64,000 nt of DNA. Origin: a gamma proteobacterium HTCC5015 (GTDB lineage Bacteria; Pseudomonadota; Gammaproteobacteria; HTCC5015). The stretch covers positions 28,481 to 92,480 of the forward strand of contig DS990598.1 of assembly GCA_000155715.1 (NCBI GenBank), written 5' to 3'. Positions 1 through 9,495 of this stretch are shown piece by piece. Below the pieces are notes generated by a model. It had not been told where the DNA came from. It saw only the letters and a program-made list of their open reading frames with translations, and ran no database searches. Positions within the stretch are counted from its first letter, which is position 1, and each line of letters starts with the position of its first letter. A program made the position numbers and the translations under genes.

Positions 1-1
1 A

Positions 2-2059
2 GTACTCATGCCCACGGGGGCGGGTAAGTCGCTTTGCTACCAAGTGCCCGCGCTGGTTCGCGAGGGCGTCGCGGTAGTGGTGTCGCCGTTGATTGCCTTG
101 ATGCAGGATCAGGTTCTGGCGCTAAAGCAGTTGGGTGTGCGCGCCGCTTATCTCAACTCGTCGCTCAGTTTCGATGAAGCACAAGCCATTGAACAACAGC
201 TTTTGAGTGGCGAGCTCGACTTGTTGTATGTGGCGCCTGAGCGCCTGATGACGCCGCGCTGCTTCCAGCAACTGGAGCACTGCCACCGTCAGGGTGGCCT
301 CGCGCTGCTGGCGATTGATGAAGCCCACTGCGTGTCTCAGTGGGGGCACGATTTTCGCCCCGAGTACCAGCAATTGGGCGCGTTGGCTGAGCGCTTTCAA
401 GGCGTGCCGCGTTTGGCGTTGACGGCAACCGCCGACGAGCAAACCCGTGAGGACATGGTGCGCCACTTAAAGCTAGAGCGCGCCGAGCGATTTATCAGTG
501 GCTTTGACCGCCCCAATATTCGCTACACCATCGGCTTGAAAGACAGCGCGCGCCAGCAGCTCTTGAGCTTTATTAAACAGCACCACAGCCAAGGCGGTCG
601 CACTGATGCGGGTATTGTGTACTGCCTGTCCCGCAAGCGGGTCGAGGCCACGGCGGAGTTTTTACAGAGCAAGGGGATCGATGCATTGCCCTATCACGCG
701 GGCTTGCCTCAGGATTTGCGTCAGCACCACCAGCGGCGTTTCATTCAAGAGGAGGGCGTGGTGATTGTCGCCACGGTGGCCTTTGGTATGGGCATCGACA
801 AGCCCAATGTGCGCTTTGTCGCCCACCTCGATTTACCCAAGAGCTTAGAAGCCTACTACCAAGAGACGGGGCGCGCGGGACGCGATGGCTTGCCGGCCAA
901 TGCCTGGATGGCCTACGGCTTACAGGATGTCATCAACTTGCGGCAGATGTTGGAGGGCTCTAATGCGCCCGAGGCGCAAAAACGCATCGAGCAGAGCAAG
1001 TTGGAGTCCATGCTGGGGCTGTGCGAAGTCACCCACTGTCGCCGCCAAGTGTTGCTCGATTACTTTGGCGACGAGCTGGCCGAGGCCTGCGGCAACTGTG
1101 ATAACTGCTTGACGCCCCCCGAGTCCTGGGATGCCACCGAGGCGGCGCAAAAGGCGCTCTCCTGTGTCTATCGCACTGGACAGCGCTATGGCGTGAACTA
1201 TCAGTGCCAAGTGTTAATGGGCGAGCTAAACGAGACAGTGCAACGCCGTGGCCACGATCAACTCAAGCTATTTGGTGTCGGCAAAGACCTCGACCAGCGC
1301 CAGTGGCGCTCGGTGTTTCGTCAACTGGTGGCACTGGGGCTCTTGCGGGTGGATATGGAGCACTGGGGAAGCTTGCAACTGACCGAGCGCGCCCGTCCAG
1401 TGCTGCGTGGCGAGCAAGCCTTGCAGCTGCGCCGCGATCCCAAGCCCTCGCGCAAAGCGAGCGTCAAACAGCGCATGGCCAACCGCTGGCAGCGCGCCAG
1501 TGATCAAAAATTGTGGGATGCCTTGCGCGAGTGCCGAACTCGGCTGAGCAAAGAGCAAGGTGTGCCACCCTATATGATTTTTCACGATGCCACGTTAATG
1601 GAAATGGTCGAGCAGCGGCCGAGTCGGTTGTTAGAGCTCGAGCAAATCGACGGCGTCGGCGAGCGCAAGCTCGAGGCCTACGGCAGTGACTTCCTGGAAG
1701 TGATCGCCGCCCATCAGCAAGTTGAGGCCGCTGCATCCAGTGGGAGTGACAGCGAAGGACACAGCATCGAACTGTTTCGTCTCGGTTTGGATATCGCCGC
1801 GATTGCCCGCCAGCGCGAGCTGAGTGAACAAACGGTGTGCAAGCACCTAGTGGGTGGTGTGGAGCGCGGCGAAGTGGTGATTCATGAGCTAACCCCTCTT
1901 TCTGACAGCGAGCTCAAGCAGGTACAATCGCGCTTTCTAGAGGGGGATCGCGAGGTGTTCCCGCTGCGGCCCGTCTTTGAGCACTTTGAAGAGCGCTACG
2001 ACTGGGCGACGCTGAGCTGGATTCGAGCCGATCTACGGCGCCAATTGCTGACGGCTTGA
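2..2059 (+). CDS. recQ: ATP-dependent DNA helicase RecQ (5' end outside window)
   Basis: This superfamily 2 helicase unwinds duplex and recombination intermediates 3'-5' in DNA repair. The frame is already open at the window edge, and the first visible residues lead straight into the Walker A motif (PTGAGKS, nt 11-31), so the N-terminus lies upstream. The DEAH box is at nt 317-328. The helicase C-terminal domain ends in the RecQ signature [10 protein letters not shown] cysteine cluster ([12 protein letters not shown]...CGNCDNC) marks the zinc-binding/RQC part. An HRDC domain follows (around nt 1510-1720), and the last 100 residues resemble the helix-turn-helix tail seen on some RecQ proteins. 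It is followed by a 140-base gap before rpsP and appears to be a separate unit. The family is certain; recQ itself rather than a close paralogue is very likely from the domain order. Confidence 0.95.
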   Translation, partial: VLMPTGAGKSLCYQVPALVREGVAVVVSPLIALMQDQVLALKQLGVRAAYLNSSLSFDEAQAIEQQLLSGELDLLYVAPERLMTPRCFQQLEHCHRQGGLALLAIDEAHCVSQWGHDFRPEYQQLGALAERFQGVPRLALTATADEQTREDMVRHLKLERAERFISGFDRPNIRYTIGLKDSARQQLLSFIKQHHSQGGRTDAGIVYCLSRKRVEATAEFLQSKGIDALPYHAGLPQDLRQHHQRRFIQEEGVVIVATVAFGMGIDKPNVRFVAHLDLPKSLEAYYQETGRAGRDGLPANAWMAYGLQDVINLRQMLEGSNAPEAQKRIEQSKLESMLGLCEVTHCRRQVLLDYFGDELAEACGNCDNCLTPPESWDATEAAQKALSCVYRTGQRYGVNYQCQVLMGELNETVQRRGHDQLKLFGVGKDLDQRQWRSVFRQLVALGLLRVDMEHWGSLQLTERARPVLRGEQALQLRRDPKPSRKASVKQRMANRWQRASDQKLWDALRECRTRLSKEQGVPPYMIFHDATLMEMVEQRPSRLLELEQIDGVGERKLEAYGSDFLEVIAAHQQVEAAASSGSDSEGHSIELFRLGLDIAAIARQRELSEQTVCKHLVGGVERGEVVIHELTPLSDSELKQVQSRFLEGDREVFPLRPVFEHFEERYDWATLSWIRADLRRQLLTA

Positions 2060-2201
2060 TGCTTGTCGGCTTTATTGCCTCAAAATCGCGCCAAACCCTT
2101 TCATTTTGTTGAGATTTCCGTAAAATCTCGCGCCTTCACTTAGGATTGCAGTCAGTGTGCAGTGCTCGCTGGCAAAACTTTATACCAAAGGTAAGAAACG
2201 C

Positions 2202-2459
2202 ATGGTCGTTATTCGTTTATCTCGTGGTGGCTCTAAAAAGAGACCTTTCTACCACTTGGTCGCCGCTGACAAGCGTCGCGCGCGCGACAGCCGCTATATT
2301 GAGCGCTTGGGCTACTACAACCCCACAGCGCGTGGTCAAGAGCTCAAGCTGAACTTCAATCAGGAGCGCGTTGACTACTGGTTGGGCGAGGGCGCTCAAG
2401 CTTCTGACCGCGTTAAGGCGTTGTTGAAGCAAGCCAAGAAAGACGCAGCCAGCGCGTAA
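2202..2459 (+). CDS. rpsP: 30S ribosomal protein S16
   Basis: S16 is a small-subunit ribosomal protein needed for 30S assembly. The 85-residue product begins [18 protein letters not shown] and contains the conserved stretch [17 protein letters not shown], matching the usual family length of about 80-90 residues. The frame is open further upstream (from nt 2157), but S16 proteins start at MV-IRL, and a purine-rich GGTAAG lies just before the ATG at 2202, so that start was chosen. It is first in the classic rpsP-rimM-trmD-rplS operon. A TAAAAT hexamer at nt 2121-2126 could be a -10 element, but no convincing -35 is visible. Confidence 0.97.
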   Translation: MVVIRLSRGGSKKRPFYHLVAADKRRARDSRYIERLGYYNPTARGQELKLNFNQERVDYWLGEGAQASDRVKALLKQAKKDAASA

Positions 2460-2484
2460 GCGGCTGGCGGGGGCACTCAAAACC

Positions 2485-2997
2485 GTGTCGGCGGATACGC
2501 TGATTGTCGGAAAACTGGGTGGCCCGCACGGGGTGCGCGGCTGGATCAAGGTGTTGTCGTACACCGATCCCCGCGAAAACCTCTTTGAATACACGCCTTG
2601 GTTGATTGAGCGGCCATCGGATAGAGGGGCTCAATGGCAGGGCTACGATGTTGAATCGGCGCGGCCTCAAGGCAAAGGCTGGGTGGTTAAGCTCAAAGAC
2701 ATCGACGACAGAGACGCGGCGTTGCAATTGATGCACAGCCGCGTCTCTGTTCGTGAAGACCAGCTTCCCGAGTTGGAAGAGGGCGAGTACTACTGGCGCG
2801 AGCTCATCGGCCTTGAGGTGGTGACCTCCCAAGGACAGGTGTTGGGCAAAGTGTCGCAGTTGCTGGAAACAGGCGCCAATGATGTGTTGGTGGTGCGTGG
2901 CGAGCGCGAGCGACTGATTCCCTACATCGACGATGTGGTGGTAGCGGTCGATCTCGATGGGGCTCAGATGCGCGTCGATTGGGACCCCGAGTTTTAA
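2485..2997 (+). CDS. rimM: Ribosome maturation factor RimM
   Basis: RimM assists 30S maturation by binding S19 and the 16S rRNA head. The 170-residue product starts with GTG ([19 protein letters not shown], the family's N-terminal GxxHGxxG-type signature). A PRC-barrel-like C-terminal half follows, with [12 protein letters not shown] and the ending [26 protein letters not shown] typical of the family. It lies 25 bases after rpsP and two bases before the chosen trmD start, consistent with one transcript. Nothing unusual. Confidence 0.96.
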   Translation: MSADTLIVGKLGGPHGVRGWIKVLSYTDPRENLFEYTPWLIERPSDRGAQWQGYDVESARPQGKGWVVKLKDIDDRDAALQLMHSRVSVREDQLPELEEGEYYWRELIGLEVVTSQGQVLGKVSQLLETGANDVLVVRGERERLIPYIDDVVVAVDLDGAQMRVDWDPEF

Positions 2998-2999
2998 TC

Positions 3000-3749
3000 G
3001 TGCGATTTGATGTCATCAGCGTGATGCCGGGCATGTTTGAAGCCATTAGCCAATACGGCGTGACTTCGCGCGGTGTCGATCAAGGCAAGATTGAACTGCA
3101 CTGCTGGAACCCGCGGCGGCACACGAGCGATCGGCACCAAACGGTCGACGATCGCCCCTACGGCGGCGGGCCCGGCATGGTCATGAAGCCCGAGCCACTA
3201 CAGGCCAGCATCGACGAGGTTCGCGCAGCGGCGCCGTCGAGCAAAGTGGTTTATCTGTCGCCCCAGGGGCGGCGGTTTAACCAGGCGGCGGCTCGGGAGC
3301 TGTCTCAGTCGTCGGGGTTAATACTGCTCTGCGGACGCTACGAAGGCGTCGATGAGCGACTGATACAAAATGCCGTGGATGAGGAGTGGTCGATTGGCGA
3401 CTTTGTCCTCAGTGGCGGCGAACTGGGAGCGATGGTCATGATAGACGCCATCGCCCGCTTAGTGCCCGGCGTACTGGGGCACGAAGATTCGGCGCAACAG
3501 GACTCTTTTATGCAAGGCCTGTTGGACTGTCCGCACTTCACGCGCCCCGAGGTGTATGAAGGCGAGGCGGTGCCGAGTGTGCTGCTCAGCGGCAATCACG
3601 CTGAAATTGCCCGTTGGCGTCGCCAACAGGCACTGGGACGTACTTTGCAGCGTCGTCCCGACTTGCTAGAAAAATGCGAGCTAAGTGATGAAGATCACCT
3701 CTTGCTCGATGAATATGTAAAAAGTAGTCAAGGTGAAAACAATGAGTGA
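3000..3749 (+). CDS. trmD: tRNA (guanine-N1-)-methyltransferase TrmD
   Basis: TrmD methylates G37 of tRNAs with S-adenosylmethionine to prevent frameshifting. The 249-residue protein begins [13 protein letters not shown] from a GTG directly after the rimM stop. A longer reading from a TTG at 2979 would overlap rimM and add residues the family lacks. The SPOUT knot motifs are visible: [31 protein letters not shown] and [20 protein letters not shown]. Its last eight bases overlap the rplS start, implying translational coupling. Confidence 0.97.
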   Translation: MRFDVISVMPGMFEAISQYGVTSRGVDQGKIELHCWNPRRHTSDRHQTVDDRPYGGGPGMVMKPEPLQASIDEVRAAAPSSKVVYLSPQGRRFNQAAARELSQSSGLILLCGRYEGVDERLIQNAVDEEWSIGDFVLSGGELGAMVMIDAIARLVPGVLGHEDSAQQDSFMQGLLDCPHFTRPEVYEGEAVPSVLLSGNHAEIARWRRQQALGRTLQRRPDLLEKCELSDEDHLLLDEYVKSSQGENNE

Positions 3750-4098
3750 CATCATCAAGCAACTAGAAGCTGAACAGCTTCGCAGCGATCTACCCGAGTT
3801 TAACGCCGGTGATACGATCGTCGTGCAGGTAAAAGTTCGAGAAGGTAACCGCGAGCGTTTGCAGGCCTTTGAAGGCGTTGTAATTTCAAAGCGCAATCGT
3901 GGCATCAACTCTGCATTTACTGTGCGTAAAACGTCATACGGCGAAGGCGTAGAGCGTGTCTTCCAAACACACAGTCCCCTTATTGATAGCGTTCAAGTGA
4001 AGCGTCGCGGTAAAGTTCGTCGCGCCAAGCTGTACTACTTGCGCGAGCGTTCAGGTAAATCTGCGCGTATTAAAGAAAAGTTGGCAGCGCGTACATAA
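3742..4098 (+). CDS. rplS: 50S ribosomal protein L19
   Basis: L19 is a large-subunit protein at the 30S-50S interface. The 118-residue product ([20 protein letters not shown]) contains [29 protein letters not shown] and [18 protein letters not shown], which are almost invariant in the family. The start at 3742 fits both the conserved N-terminus and the coupling overlap with trmD; a further ATG nine bases upstream is in frame but less likely. It ends the operon and is followed by a strong hairpin terminator. Confidence 0.97.
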   Translation: MSDIIKQLEAEQLRSDLPEFNAGDTIVVQVKVREGNRERLQAFEGVVISKRNRGINSAFTVRKTSYGEGVERVFQTHSPLIDSVQVKRRGKVRRAKLYYLRERSGKSARIKEKLAART

Positions 4099-4118
4099 GC
4101 ATTGCGCACCAGCGTGTA

Positions 4119-4146
4119 AAAAGGGCAGCTCAGGCTGCCCTTTTTT
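4119..4146 (+). terminator. Rho-independent terminator of the rpsP-rplS operon
   Basis: A perfect stem GGGCAGC/GCTGCCC (4123-4129 with 4134-4140) with a four-base loop is preceded by A residues and followed by TTTTTT (4141-4146). It lies 20 bases after the rplS stop. Confidence 0.93.
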
Positions 4147-4662
4147 GTGTCTGTTGGCTCGGGGTGGATAAGTCACAGAGCGCACGGAGATGACAAGAAG
4201 TCATACTGCCTGCCGAGCTATCTGCCCATCGACCCCTCCAACAGGTGGCCGCGTTTCGAACTCCACGGCATTTGGCTTGTGGGAGGCCCGCCCCCGGGCC
4301 GAGTTGTCATAACCACCATCTGTTATTCCGAAGCCCATTGGCTCGTCATTTCGGACTTGATCCGAAATCTCCACAACGAAGCATCGATAGGGAGATCCTG
4401 AATTAAGTTCAGGATGACAGAGGTGTGTTCTGGATGGTGGTAGGGTCCAGAGTGATAGGTTGGATTGTGTTGTGGGCGCAGCGGCCAGTTACCCGTCATT
4501 GCCAACGCAGTGAAGCAATTTGCCTATCGAACCCACCAACAGATGGCCGCGTCGGCTACGCCTCCTCGCCATGACGGAGCACGAGTCCTCTCCCCTCAGT
4601 GCTCTCTGTGGCTGAAACCCAAATCGAGATAGAACGGAATGGAAGGTGTATGATAGCGCACC
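4147..4662. repeat. Gene-free gap with three dispersed palindromic repeats
   Basis: No gene is supported here. Three elements are visible. A REP-like hairpin lies at 4278-4303 (GGCCCG/CGGGCC stem). An element at 4345-4418 opens with GTCATTTCGGA, closes with TTCAGGATGAC and contains two local palindromes. A third at 4495-4575 opens GTCATTGCC, closes CATGAC, and contains GAAGCAATTTGCC and a reverse-strand copy of the GAGGAGGCG...GCCGACGCGG motif. Related sequences recur in most other long gaps of this window. Confidence 0.75.
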
Positions 4663-6474
4663 ATGAAAACCGTATCGTTTATTGCTGTATTCACCTGTTT
4701 GCTGTTCAGCCCGCTGGTGCGTGCAGCCAGCCCTCTGGAAACCATGGGGCAGCTGGCGCGAGACGGGGCGCCGCAGTTGGCCTTAGAGTTGCTCGACCGC
4801 GCTCAGCCCTCAGCCTCAGACAATATCGGTGGGTGGATGTTTTTCGAGCGTCAGCGCATTGCTATTTTGGGCGACTGGCAAGAGTGGCGCGAGCTTGCCT
4901 TGCGCTTGGAGTCACTGCCGCCAGAGGCGCCCGAAGACTTTCGCCGCTGGGCGGATTTACAGCGCGCTAACGCGTTTCTACAGATTAAAAAAAGTGCGTG
5001 GGCGATGGAGACACTGCGCGAGCTGGTGTGGAGCGACACCGCTCAGCGCAGCGCCGATAACATGGCAGCTTACCAGCGCTTAATTATCCGCGCCTACCTT
5101 CAACAGGATCGTCTCGAAGATGCCCGCCGTAGCTTAATTCGCTACCGCGCCTCGGGTTGGGGCAAGACGGAACCTTGGGCGATCTTGCAAGCTCGCCTCG
5201 CCTTGCGCAGCGGTCGCCCTGAACAGGTGGTGACCACGCTGGAAGCCTTTGAGAGTGAAGAGGCGAAGGTTCTGAAAACGCTGGCCTTGCTGCACACTCA
5301 ATCCGATCCGCTCACCGTGTTGAAGCAAGCTCAGTCGGCGCTGACGACTTGGGAAAAACTTGAGTCAGATAGCACGCGTTCCCACGTGGCCGACCGCTGG
5401 CGCTGGCAGTGGGTAGTGATGGCGGCCAATCGCTCTCTACAGCGCCCCGCCGATTTACTGAGCGCACAAGAGGCCCTGTTGAATGGGCCTGGAATAGAGG
5501 GCGATCGACTGTTTCAATTCGACGCCGAACAGCTATGGCAGAGCTACATAAAACAGGGGCTCGCCGAGGGCAATCGCCGCCAGCTTCTGGTGGGTGAGGC
5601 CAATGCTTGGGCCGAGGTGGCCAGTGAGATGGAAACGCCCGCCTTACAGCGCGCGTTCTACGCGGTCATTGCCGAAAACGCTCACACCCAAGAGGAGCGG
5701 GACGTGGCGCTGCTGGCTCTCGATGACAGCTTTGGCGAGGGCGAGCGGGCCGATGCAGTGCGCTGGGCACTGTGGATGGACTCCAATGCGTTTACTGGCG
5801 ATATCGCGCTCCCCGACAACCTGCGTTACCGCCTGATCGATTTGGCCTTGGCGCGCCACGATATGCTGGCTGCAGCTCGCTTGATGAACCAGCTCGACAC
5901 GGCACCCGAGGGTGTCGAACCATTGGACTGGCAGCTACAGCGCGCCCGCGTTTGGATTATGAGTGGCGACGCTCCCGCTGGTGCTCGGGAGCTGCAGCAA
6001 TTGCTGCGCGATAACGCCGAACTGGAGCTGAAATTTGTCGACCGCGTGGTGCAGGTGGTGTTTGACTTGCAGTCGGTTCAGGCGCACTCGCAGGCGATTC
6101 CTCTGTTGCAGACATTGCTAAAACGCCCGCTGCCCAACAAGCTACAGCGCGAGCTCTTGTTCTGGTTGGCGGACTCGTGGAAAGCCGAGGAGGACACCGC
6201 TCGCGCGGCCGCCTACTATTTGCGCTCAGCGACGCTAGTGGATGGAGTGGGCAACGATCCCTGGGGACAAACTGCCCGTTATCAAGCCGCCGAAGTCTTG
6301 GTGGAGGGCGGTTTCTACGATGATGCTGAACGCATTTTTGAAGGCCTTTTAAAAGTGACTGCAGAAGCGGGGCGGCGCGCCACGCTGCGCAATCAATTGC
6401 AAAGCCTGCGCTTGAAGCGCAACCATCACTCACCATCGAATCCGATCACGAATACTACGGAAGTCACACCATGA
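4663..6474 (+). CDS. Exported helical-repeat-like protein of unknown function
   Basis: I do not recognise a named family. The 603-residue product starts with a clear signal peptide (MKTVSFIAVFTCLLFSPLVRAA, cleavage likely after VRA), so it should be periplasmic. The rest is rich in Ala, Leu, Arg and Glu, with regular amphipathic helices such as RAYLQQDRLEDARRSLIRYR and DPWGQTARYQAAEVLVEGGFYDDAERIFEGLL, which look like degenerate tetratricopeptide repeats, especially near the C-terminus. Its stop overlaps the start of the methyltransferase gene (ATGA), so the two are probably cotranslated. A periplasmic scaffold or assembly role is only inference. Confidence 0.8.
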   Translation: MKTVSFIAVFTCLLFSPLVRAASPLETMGQLARDGAPQLALELLDRAQPSASDNIGGWMFFERQRIAILGDWQEWRELALRLESLPPEAPEDFRRWADLQRANAFLQIKKSAWAMETLRELVWSDTAQRSADNMAAYQRLIIRAYLQQDRLEDARRSLIRYRASGWGKTEPWAILQARLALRSGRPEQVVTTLEAFESEEAKVLKTLALLHTQSDPLTVLKQAQSALTTWEKLESDSTRSHVADRWRWQWVVMAANRSLQRPADLLSAQEALLNGPGIEGDRLFQFDAEQLWQSYIKQGLAEGNRRQLLVGEANAWAEVASEMETPALQRAFYAVIAENAHTQEERDVALLALDDSFGEGERADAVRWALWMDSNAFTGDIALPDNLRYRLIDLALARHDMLAAARLMNQLDTAPEGVEPLDWQLQRARVWIMSGDAPAGARELQQLLRDNAELELKFVDRVVQVVFDLQSVQAHSQAIPLLQTLLKRPLPNKLQRELLFWLADSWKAEEDTARAAAYYLRSATLVDGVGNDPWGQTARYQAAEVLVEGGFYDDAERIFEGLLKVTAEAGRRATLRNQLQSLRLKRNHHSPSNPITNTTEVTP

Positions 6475-6992
6475 GCACCGCTTACGACACTGTACTCGCA
6501 ACGCCTTTTCGCCGCCTTGGGTTGAGTTTTGATCAGGGGCGTTTGGCCGCCCTCGATTTCATTGATGGCGACCAAGAGGAGGTGACCTCTCTGGACATTT
6601 CCGTGTTGCAGGCGGTGGCGGAAATTAAGCAGTACTGTCAGAACGCCGATCACGCCATGAATATCGAATTGCAGTTAGAGGGCACAGATTTTCAAAAGCG
6701 CGTGTGGCAAGCCATTGCGGATATTCCCAAAGGGGAGGTTCGCTCCTATGGGCAGCTGGCCGAACAGTTGGAGAGCTCGGCGCGCGCCGTAGGCAACGCC
6801 TGCGCGGCCAATCCCGTGCCCGTGGTCATTCCCTGCCACCGCGTCGTGGCCAGCGACAGTCTCGGTGGCTACTGTGGCGAAACCTTTGAGAAAAGCCCCC
6901 GCGGTTTGATGCGAATCAAAGCTTGGCTGCTACTCCACGAGGGCGTGCTAAAAGCACAGGTCGATGGCGAGCCAGTGAGCGATGAGGGCTAG
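6471..6992 (+). CDS. ogt: Methylated-DNA--[protein]-cysteine S-methyltransferase (Ogt/MGMT type)
   Basis: This protein repairs O6-alkylguanine by irreversible transfer of the alkyl group to its own cysteine. The 173-residue protein has the active-site motif PCHRVV with Cys122 and the helix-turn-helix/arginine-finger segment (FQKRVWQAIADIPKGEVRSYGQLAE, then AVGNACAANP). The length matches single-domain Ogt rather than the Ada fusion. The start overlaps the preceding stop. The stop codon sits inside a small perfect inverted repeat (CTAGCAG-C-CTGCTAG). Confidence 0.93.
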   Translation: MSTAYDTVLATPFRRLGLSFDQGRLAALDFIDGDQEEVTSLDISVLQAVAEIKQYCQNADHAMNIELQLEGTDFQKRVWQAIADIPKGEVRSYGQLAEQLESSARAVGNACAANPVPVVIPCHRVVASDSLGGYCGETFEKSPRGLMRIKAWLLLHEGVLKAQVDGEPVSDEG

Positions 6993-7362
6993 CAGCCTGC
7001 TAGGGGCGCCACCGAGGACACAGAGCTACAGAGAATAGGGACTCAACCATGCAAGGGGTTTTTAGAACTCCCGTTGGCCATCTTTTGATCTTTGCCAGTC
7101 GTTATTGCGAGCCGTAAGCAGGAGCGGAAACCTCAGAATATCCCACCCGAACCACCGTCGCCGTCATCCTGAACTTGATTTGCCTATAGGGATGTAGGTA
7201 AGGAGCGGGAGCTTCAGGATCTTCCTATCAAGGCTCCTTTCTGGAGATTCCAGATCGAGTCTGGCATGACGGGTGATGGTTATGGATATTCCCAATCCAG
7301 TTTGGAATGATGAGGAGTGGGGGCTTATTCGGTGTTCTAGGTACTCTCTGTGGCTAAGCCCC
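6993..7362. repeat. Gene-free gap with degenerate dispersed repeats
   Basis: I see no gene. The stretch contains the small palindrome after ogt, a decayed copy of the GTCATTGCGAG...GAAGC family near 7090-7130, and relatives of the GTCAT...GGATTTGGAATC family around 7165-7310 (for example CCTGAACTTGATTTG and GGAGATTCCAGATCGAG). The phrase CTCTCTGTGGCT at 7345-7356 also occurs in the gap before 4663. Confidence 0.6.
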
Positions 7363-7388
7363 CTTGAAATTGTTCTGACTGTCCCCAT
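7363..7388 (+). promoter_or_regulatory. Sigma-32 (heat-shock) promoter of htpG
   Basis: CTTGAA at 7363-7368 and CCCCAT at 7383-7388, separated by 14 bases, match the consensus of RpoH promoters in both hexamers. Transcription would begin near 7395, about 30 bases before the htpG start. Confidence 0.88.
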
Positions 7389-7423
7389 TTTTGCATCACT
7401 GGTTAATTGATGAGGACATTGTG

Positions 7424-9325
7424 GTGGAAAACACAGTCAATACACAAAACGCAGAATCCCATGTTTTTGAGGCGGAAGTCTCGCAAATTCTGAAATTAAT
7501 GATTCACTCTTTGTACTCCAACAAAGAGATTTTTTTGCGCGAGTTGATTTCTAACGCGTCAGATGCCTGTGACAAATTGCGCTTTGAGGCGTTGTCTAAT
7601 GATGCGCTCTACGAGGGCGACAGTGAGTTACAGGTTCGCGTGTCCGTCGATAAAGAGGCGCGCACACTGACCATCAGCGACAACGGCATTGGTATGTCCA
7701 AGGATGAAGTCGTCAATAACATTGGCACGATTGCGCGCTCGGGAACCAAAGCGTTTCTCGAACAGTTGAGCGGTGATCAACAAAAAGATTCCCACCTGAT
7801 CGGCCAGTTTGGTGTGGGCTTTTACTCGTCTTTCATTGTGGCCGATCAGGTAGAGGTGGTGACGCGTCGCGCGGGTGAGTCGACGGCTACTTACTGGGCC
7901 TCAGAGGGTACGGGTGAATACACATTGGCTGACACCGAGCGCGAAAAGCGCGGTACAGACGTGGTGTTACATTTGCGCGAAGACGAAGAGGAATTTCTCG
8001 ACGACTGGCGCCTGCGCAGCGTTATCAAACGCTATTCCGACAATATCTCGCTACCTGTTCAAATGCTGACGGAAATACCCAGCGATAGCGAGGAGGGCGA
8101 AGAGGACAAAGCCCCTGAAAAAGAGTGGCAAGCTGTCAACTCGGCCAAAGCGCTATGGACGCGCGCCAAGAATGAAATCAGTGACGAAGAGTATAAAGAA
8201 TTCTACAAAAGCGTGGCTCACGACTGGACCGACCCTCAGGCTTGGGTGCATACCAAAGCCGAGGGCAAGTACGAGTACACATCGCTGTTTTACATTCCCT
8301 CGCAAAAACCCTTTGATCTTTACGATCGCGACGCCACTCACGGTATCAAACTTTATGTACAGCGCGTCTTTATCATGGATGACAACAAGGACTTGATGCC
8401 CAATTACCTGCGCTTTGTCCGCGGCTTGGTCGATTCAAATGACTTGCCTTTGAATGTGTCGCGTGAATTGCTACAGAGCAACCGAGTGATTGACAGTATT
8501 CGTTCGGCCTCGGTGAAAAAAGTGTTGGGCCTTATTGAGGGCATGGCGAAAAACGAGCCCGAAAAATTTGAAAGCTTTTGGACGAACTTTGGCCAAGTTT
8601 TCAAAGAGGGCATCGTCGAGGACTTTGCCAACCGCGAGCGCATTCTAAAAATTTGCCGTTTTGCCTCGACACACAAAGATACGCCAGAGCAGTCGGTGTC
8701 GGTGGAAGATTACATCGCTCGCATGAAGCCGGGCCAAGAATCTATCTACTACATCACCGCCGATAGCTTTGCCGCGGCAAAAAACAGCCCCCATCTCGAG
8801 GCTTTCCGAGCCAAAGAGTACGAAGTGCTGTTGTTGAATGATCGCGTCGATGAGTGGGTGATGTCTCATGTCACCGAATTTGAGGGCAAGTCGTTTGTGT
8901 CGGTGGCCAAGGGCGATTTGGAACTGAGCGACGATGAAAAAGCCGATAAAGAAAAGGCTGCAGAGGAATCCAAAGACTTTATCGAACGCATTCAAAATGC
9001 CTTGAAAGATCAAGTTGAGGGTGTGCGCCCGTCAACTCGATTGACGCAGTCGCCCGCCTGTCTTGTGATGGGCGAGCAGGACATGGCGTTGCACATGCAG
9101 CAGCTATTGAAGCAAGCGGGCCACGAGATTCCCGCTAACAAGCCGACGCTGGAACTGAACCTCGATCACCCACTCGTGAAGCGCCTAGACGGCGAGGGCG
9201 ACGACGCGCGTTTTGGCGACTTGGTCGAAGTGCTCTATGGTCAAGCGGTGATTGCCGAAGGCGGCCAACTCGACGACCCCGCGGGTTTCGTGAAAAAGCT
9301 GAACACACTACTCACCGCTGCTTAA
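7424..9325 (+). CDS. htpG: Chaperone protein HtpG (Hsp90)
   Basis: HtpG is the bacterial Hsp90, an ATP-dependent cytosolic chaperone. The N-terminal GHKL ATPase domain is complete: LMIHSLYSNKEIFLRELISNASDA, then DNGIGM and the lid GQFGVGFYSSF. The middle domain carries NVSRELLQ, and the C-terminal dimerisation domain follows, giving 633 residues in all, normal for the family. The start was set at the second of two adjacent GTG codons (7421, 7424), seven bases after GAGGA. A TTG at 7391 would add eleven residues but falls next to the predicted transcription start and has no ribosome binding site. Heat-shock control is indicated by the sigma-32 promoter, and a strong terminator follows. Confidence 0.96.
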   Translation: MENTVNTQNAESHVFEAEVSQILKLMIHSLYSNKEIFLRELISNASDACDKLRFEALSNDALYEGDSELQVRVSVDKEARTLTISDNGIGMSKDEVVNNIGTIARSGTKAFLEQLSGDQQKDSHLIGQFGVGFYSSFIVADQVEVVTRRAGESTATYWASEGTGEYTLADTEREKRGTDVVLHLREDEEEFLDDWRLRSVIKRYSDNISLPVQMLTEIPSDSEEGEEDKAPEKEWQAVNSAKALWTRAKNEISDEEYKEFYKSVAHDWTDPQAWVHTKAEGKYEYTSLFYIPSQKPFDLYDRDATHGIKLYVQRVFIMDDNKDLMPNYLRFVRGLVDSNDLPLNVSRELLQSNRVIDSIRSASVKKVLGLIEGMAKNEPEKFESFWTNFGQVFKEGIVEDFANRERILKICRFASTHKDTPEQSVSVEDYIARMKPGQESIYYITADSFAAAKNSPHLEAFRAKEYEVLLLNDRVDEWVMSHVTEFEGKSFVSVAKGDLELSDDEKADKEKAAEESKDFIERIQNALKDQVEGVRPSTRLTQSPACLVMGEQDMALHMQQLLKQAGHEIPANKPTLELNLDHPLVKRLDGEGDDARFGDLVEVLYGQAVIAEGGQLDDPAGFVKKLNTLLTAA

Positions 9326-9347
9326 GCCGTCCGACATCGCTGAGCAA

Positions 9348-9374
9348 AAGCCCGCCACTGGCGGGCTTTTTTTT
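9348..9374 (+). terminator. Rho-independent terminator after htpG
   Basis: Perfect stem GCCCGCC/GGCGGGC (9350-9356 with 9360-9366), three-base loop, followed by eight T residues. Confidence 0.93.
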
Positions 9375-9411
9375 GTGCGCCCACTACTTTGATGAAAGTG
9401 AGGTTGAACAA

Positions 9412-9430
9412 GTTAACGAAAATCATTATC
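9412..9430 (+). promoter_or_regulatory. Fur box upstream of the TonB-dependent receptor
   Basis: GTTAACGAAAATCATTATC matches 15 of 19 positions of the classical Fur box GATAATGATAATCATTATC. It lies 65 bases before the receptor start, where an iron-loaded repressor would block transcription. This predicts induction of the receptor and the PepSY gene under iron limitation. Confidence 0.85.
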
Positions 9431-9495
9431 ATTTGCGTTCTTTTTATGGTGCCGCCAGAGCACTTGGTATTGTATTTCTACAAAGGGTGTATGTT

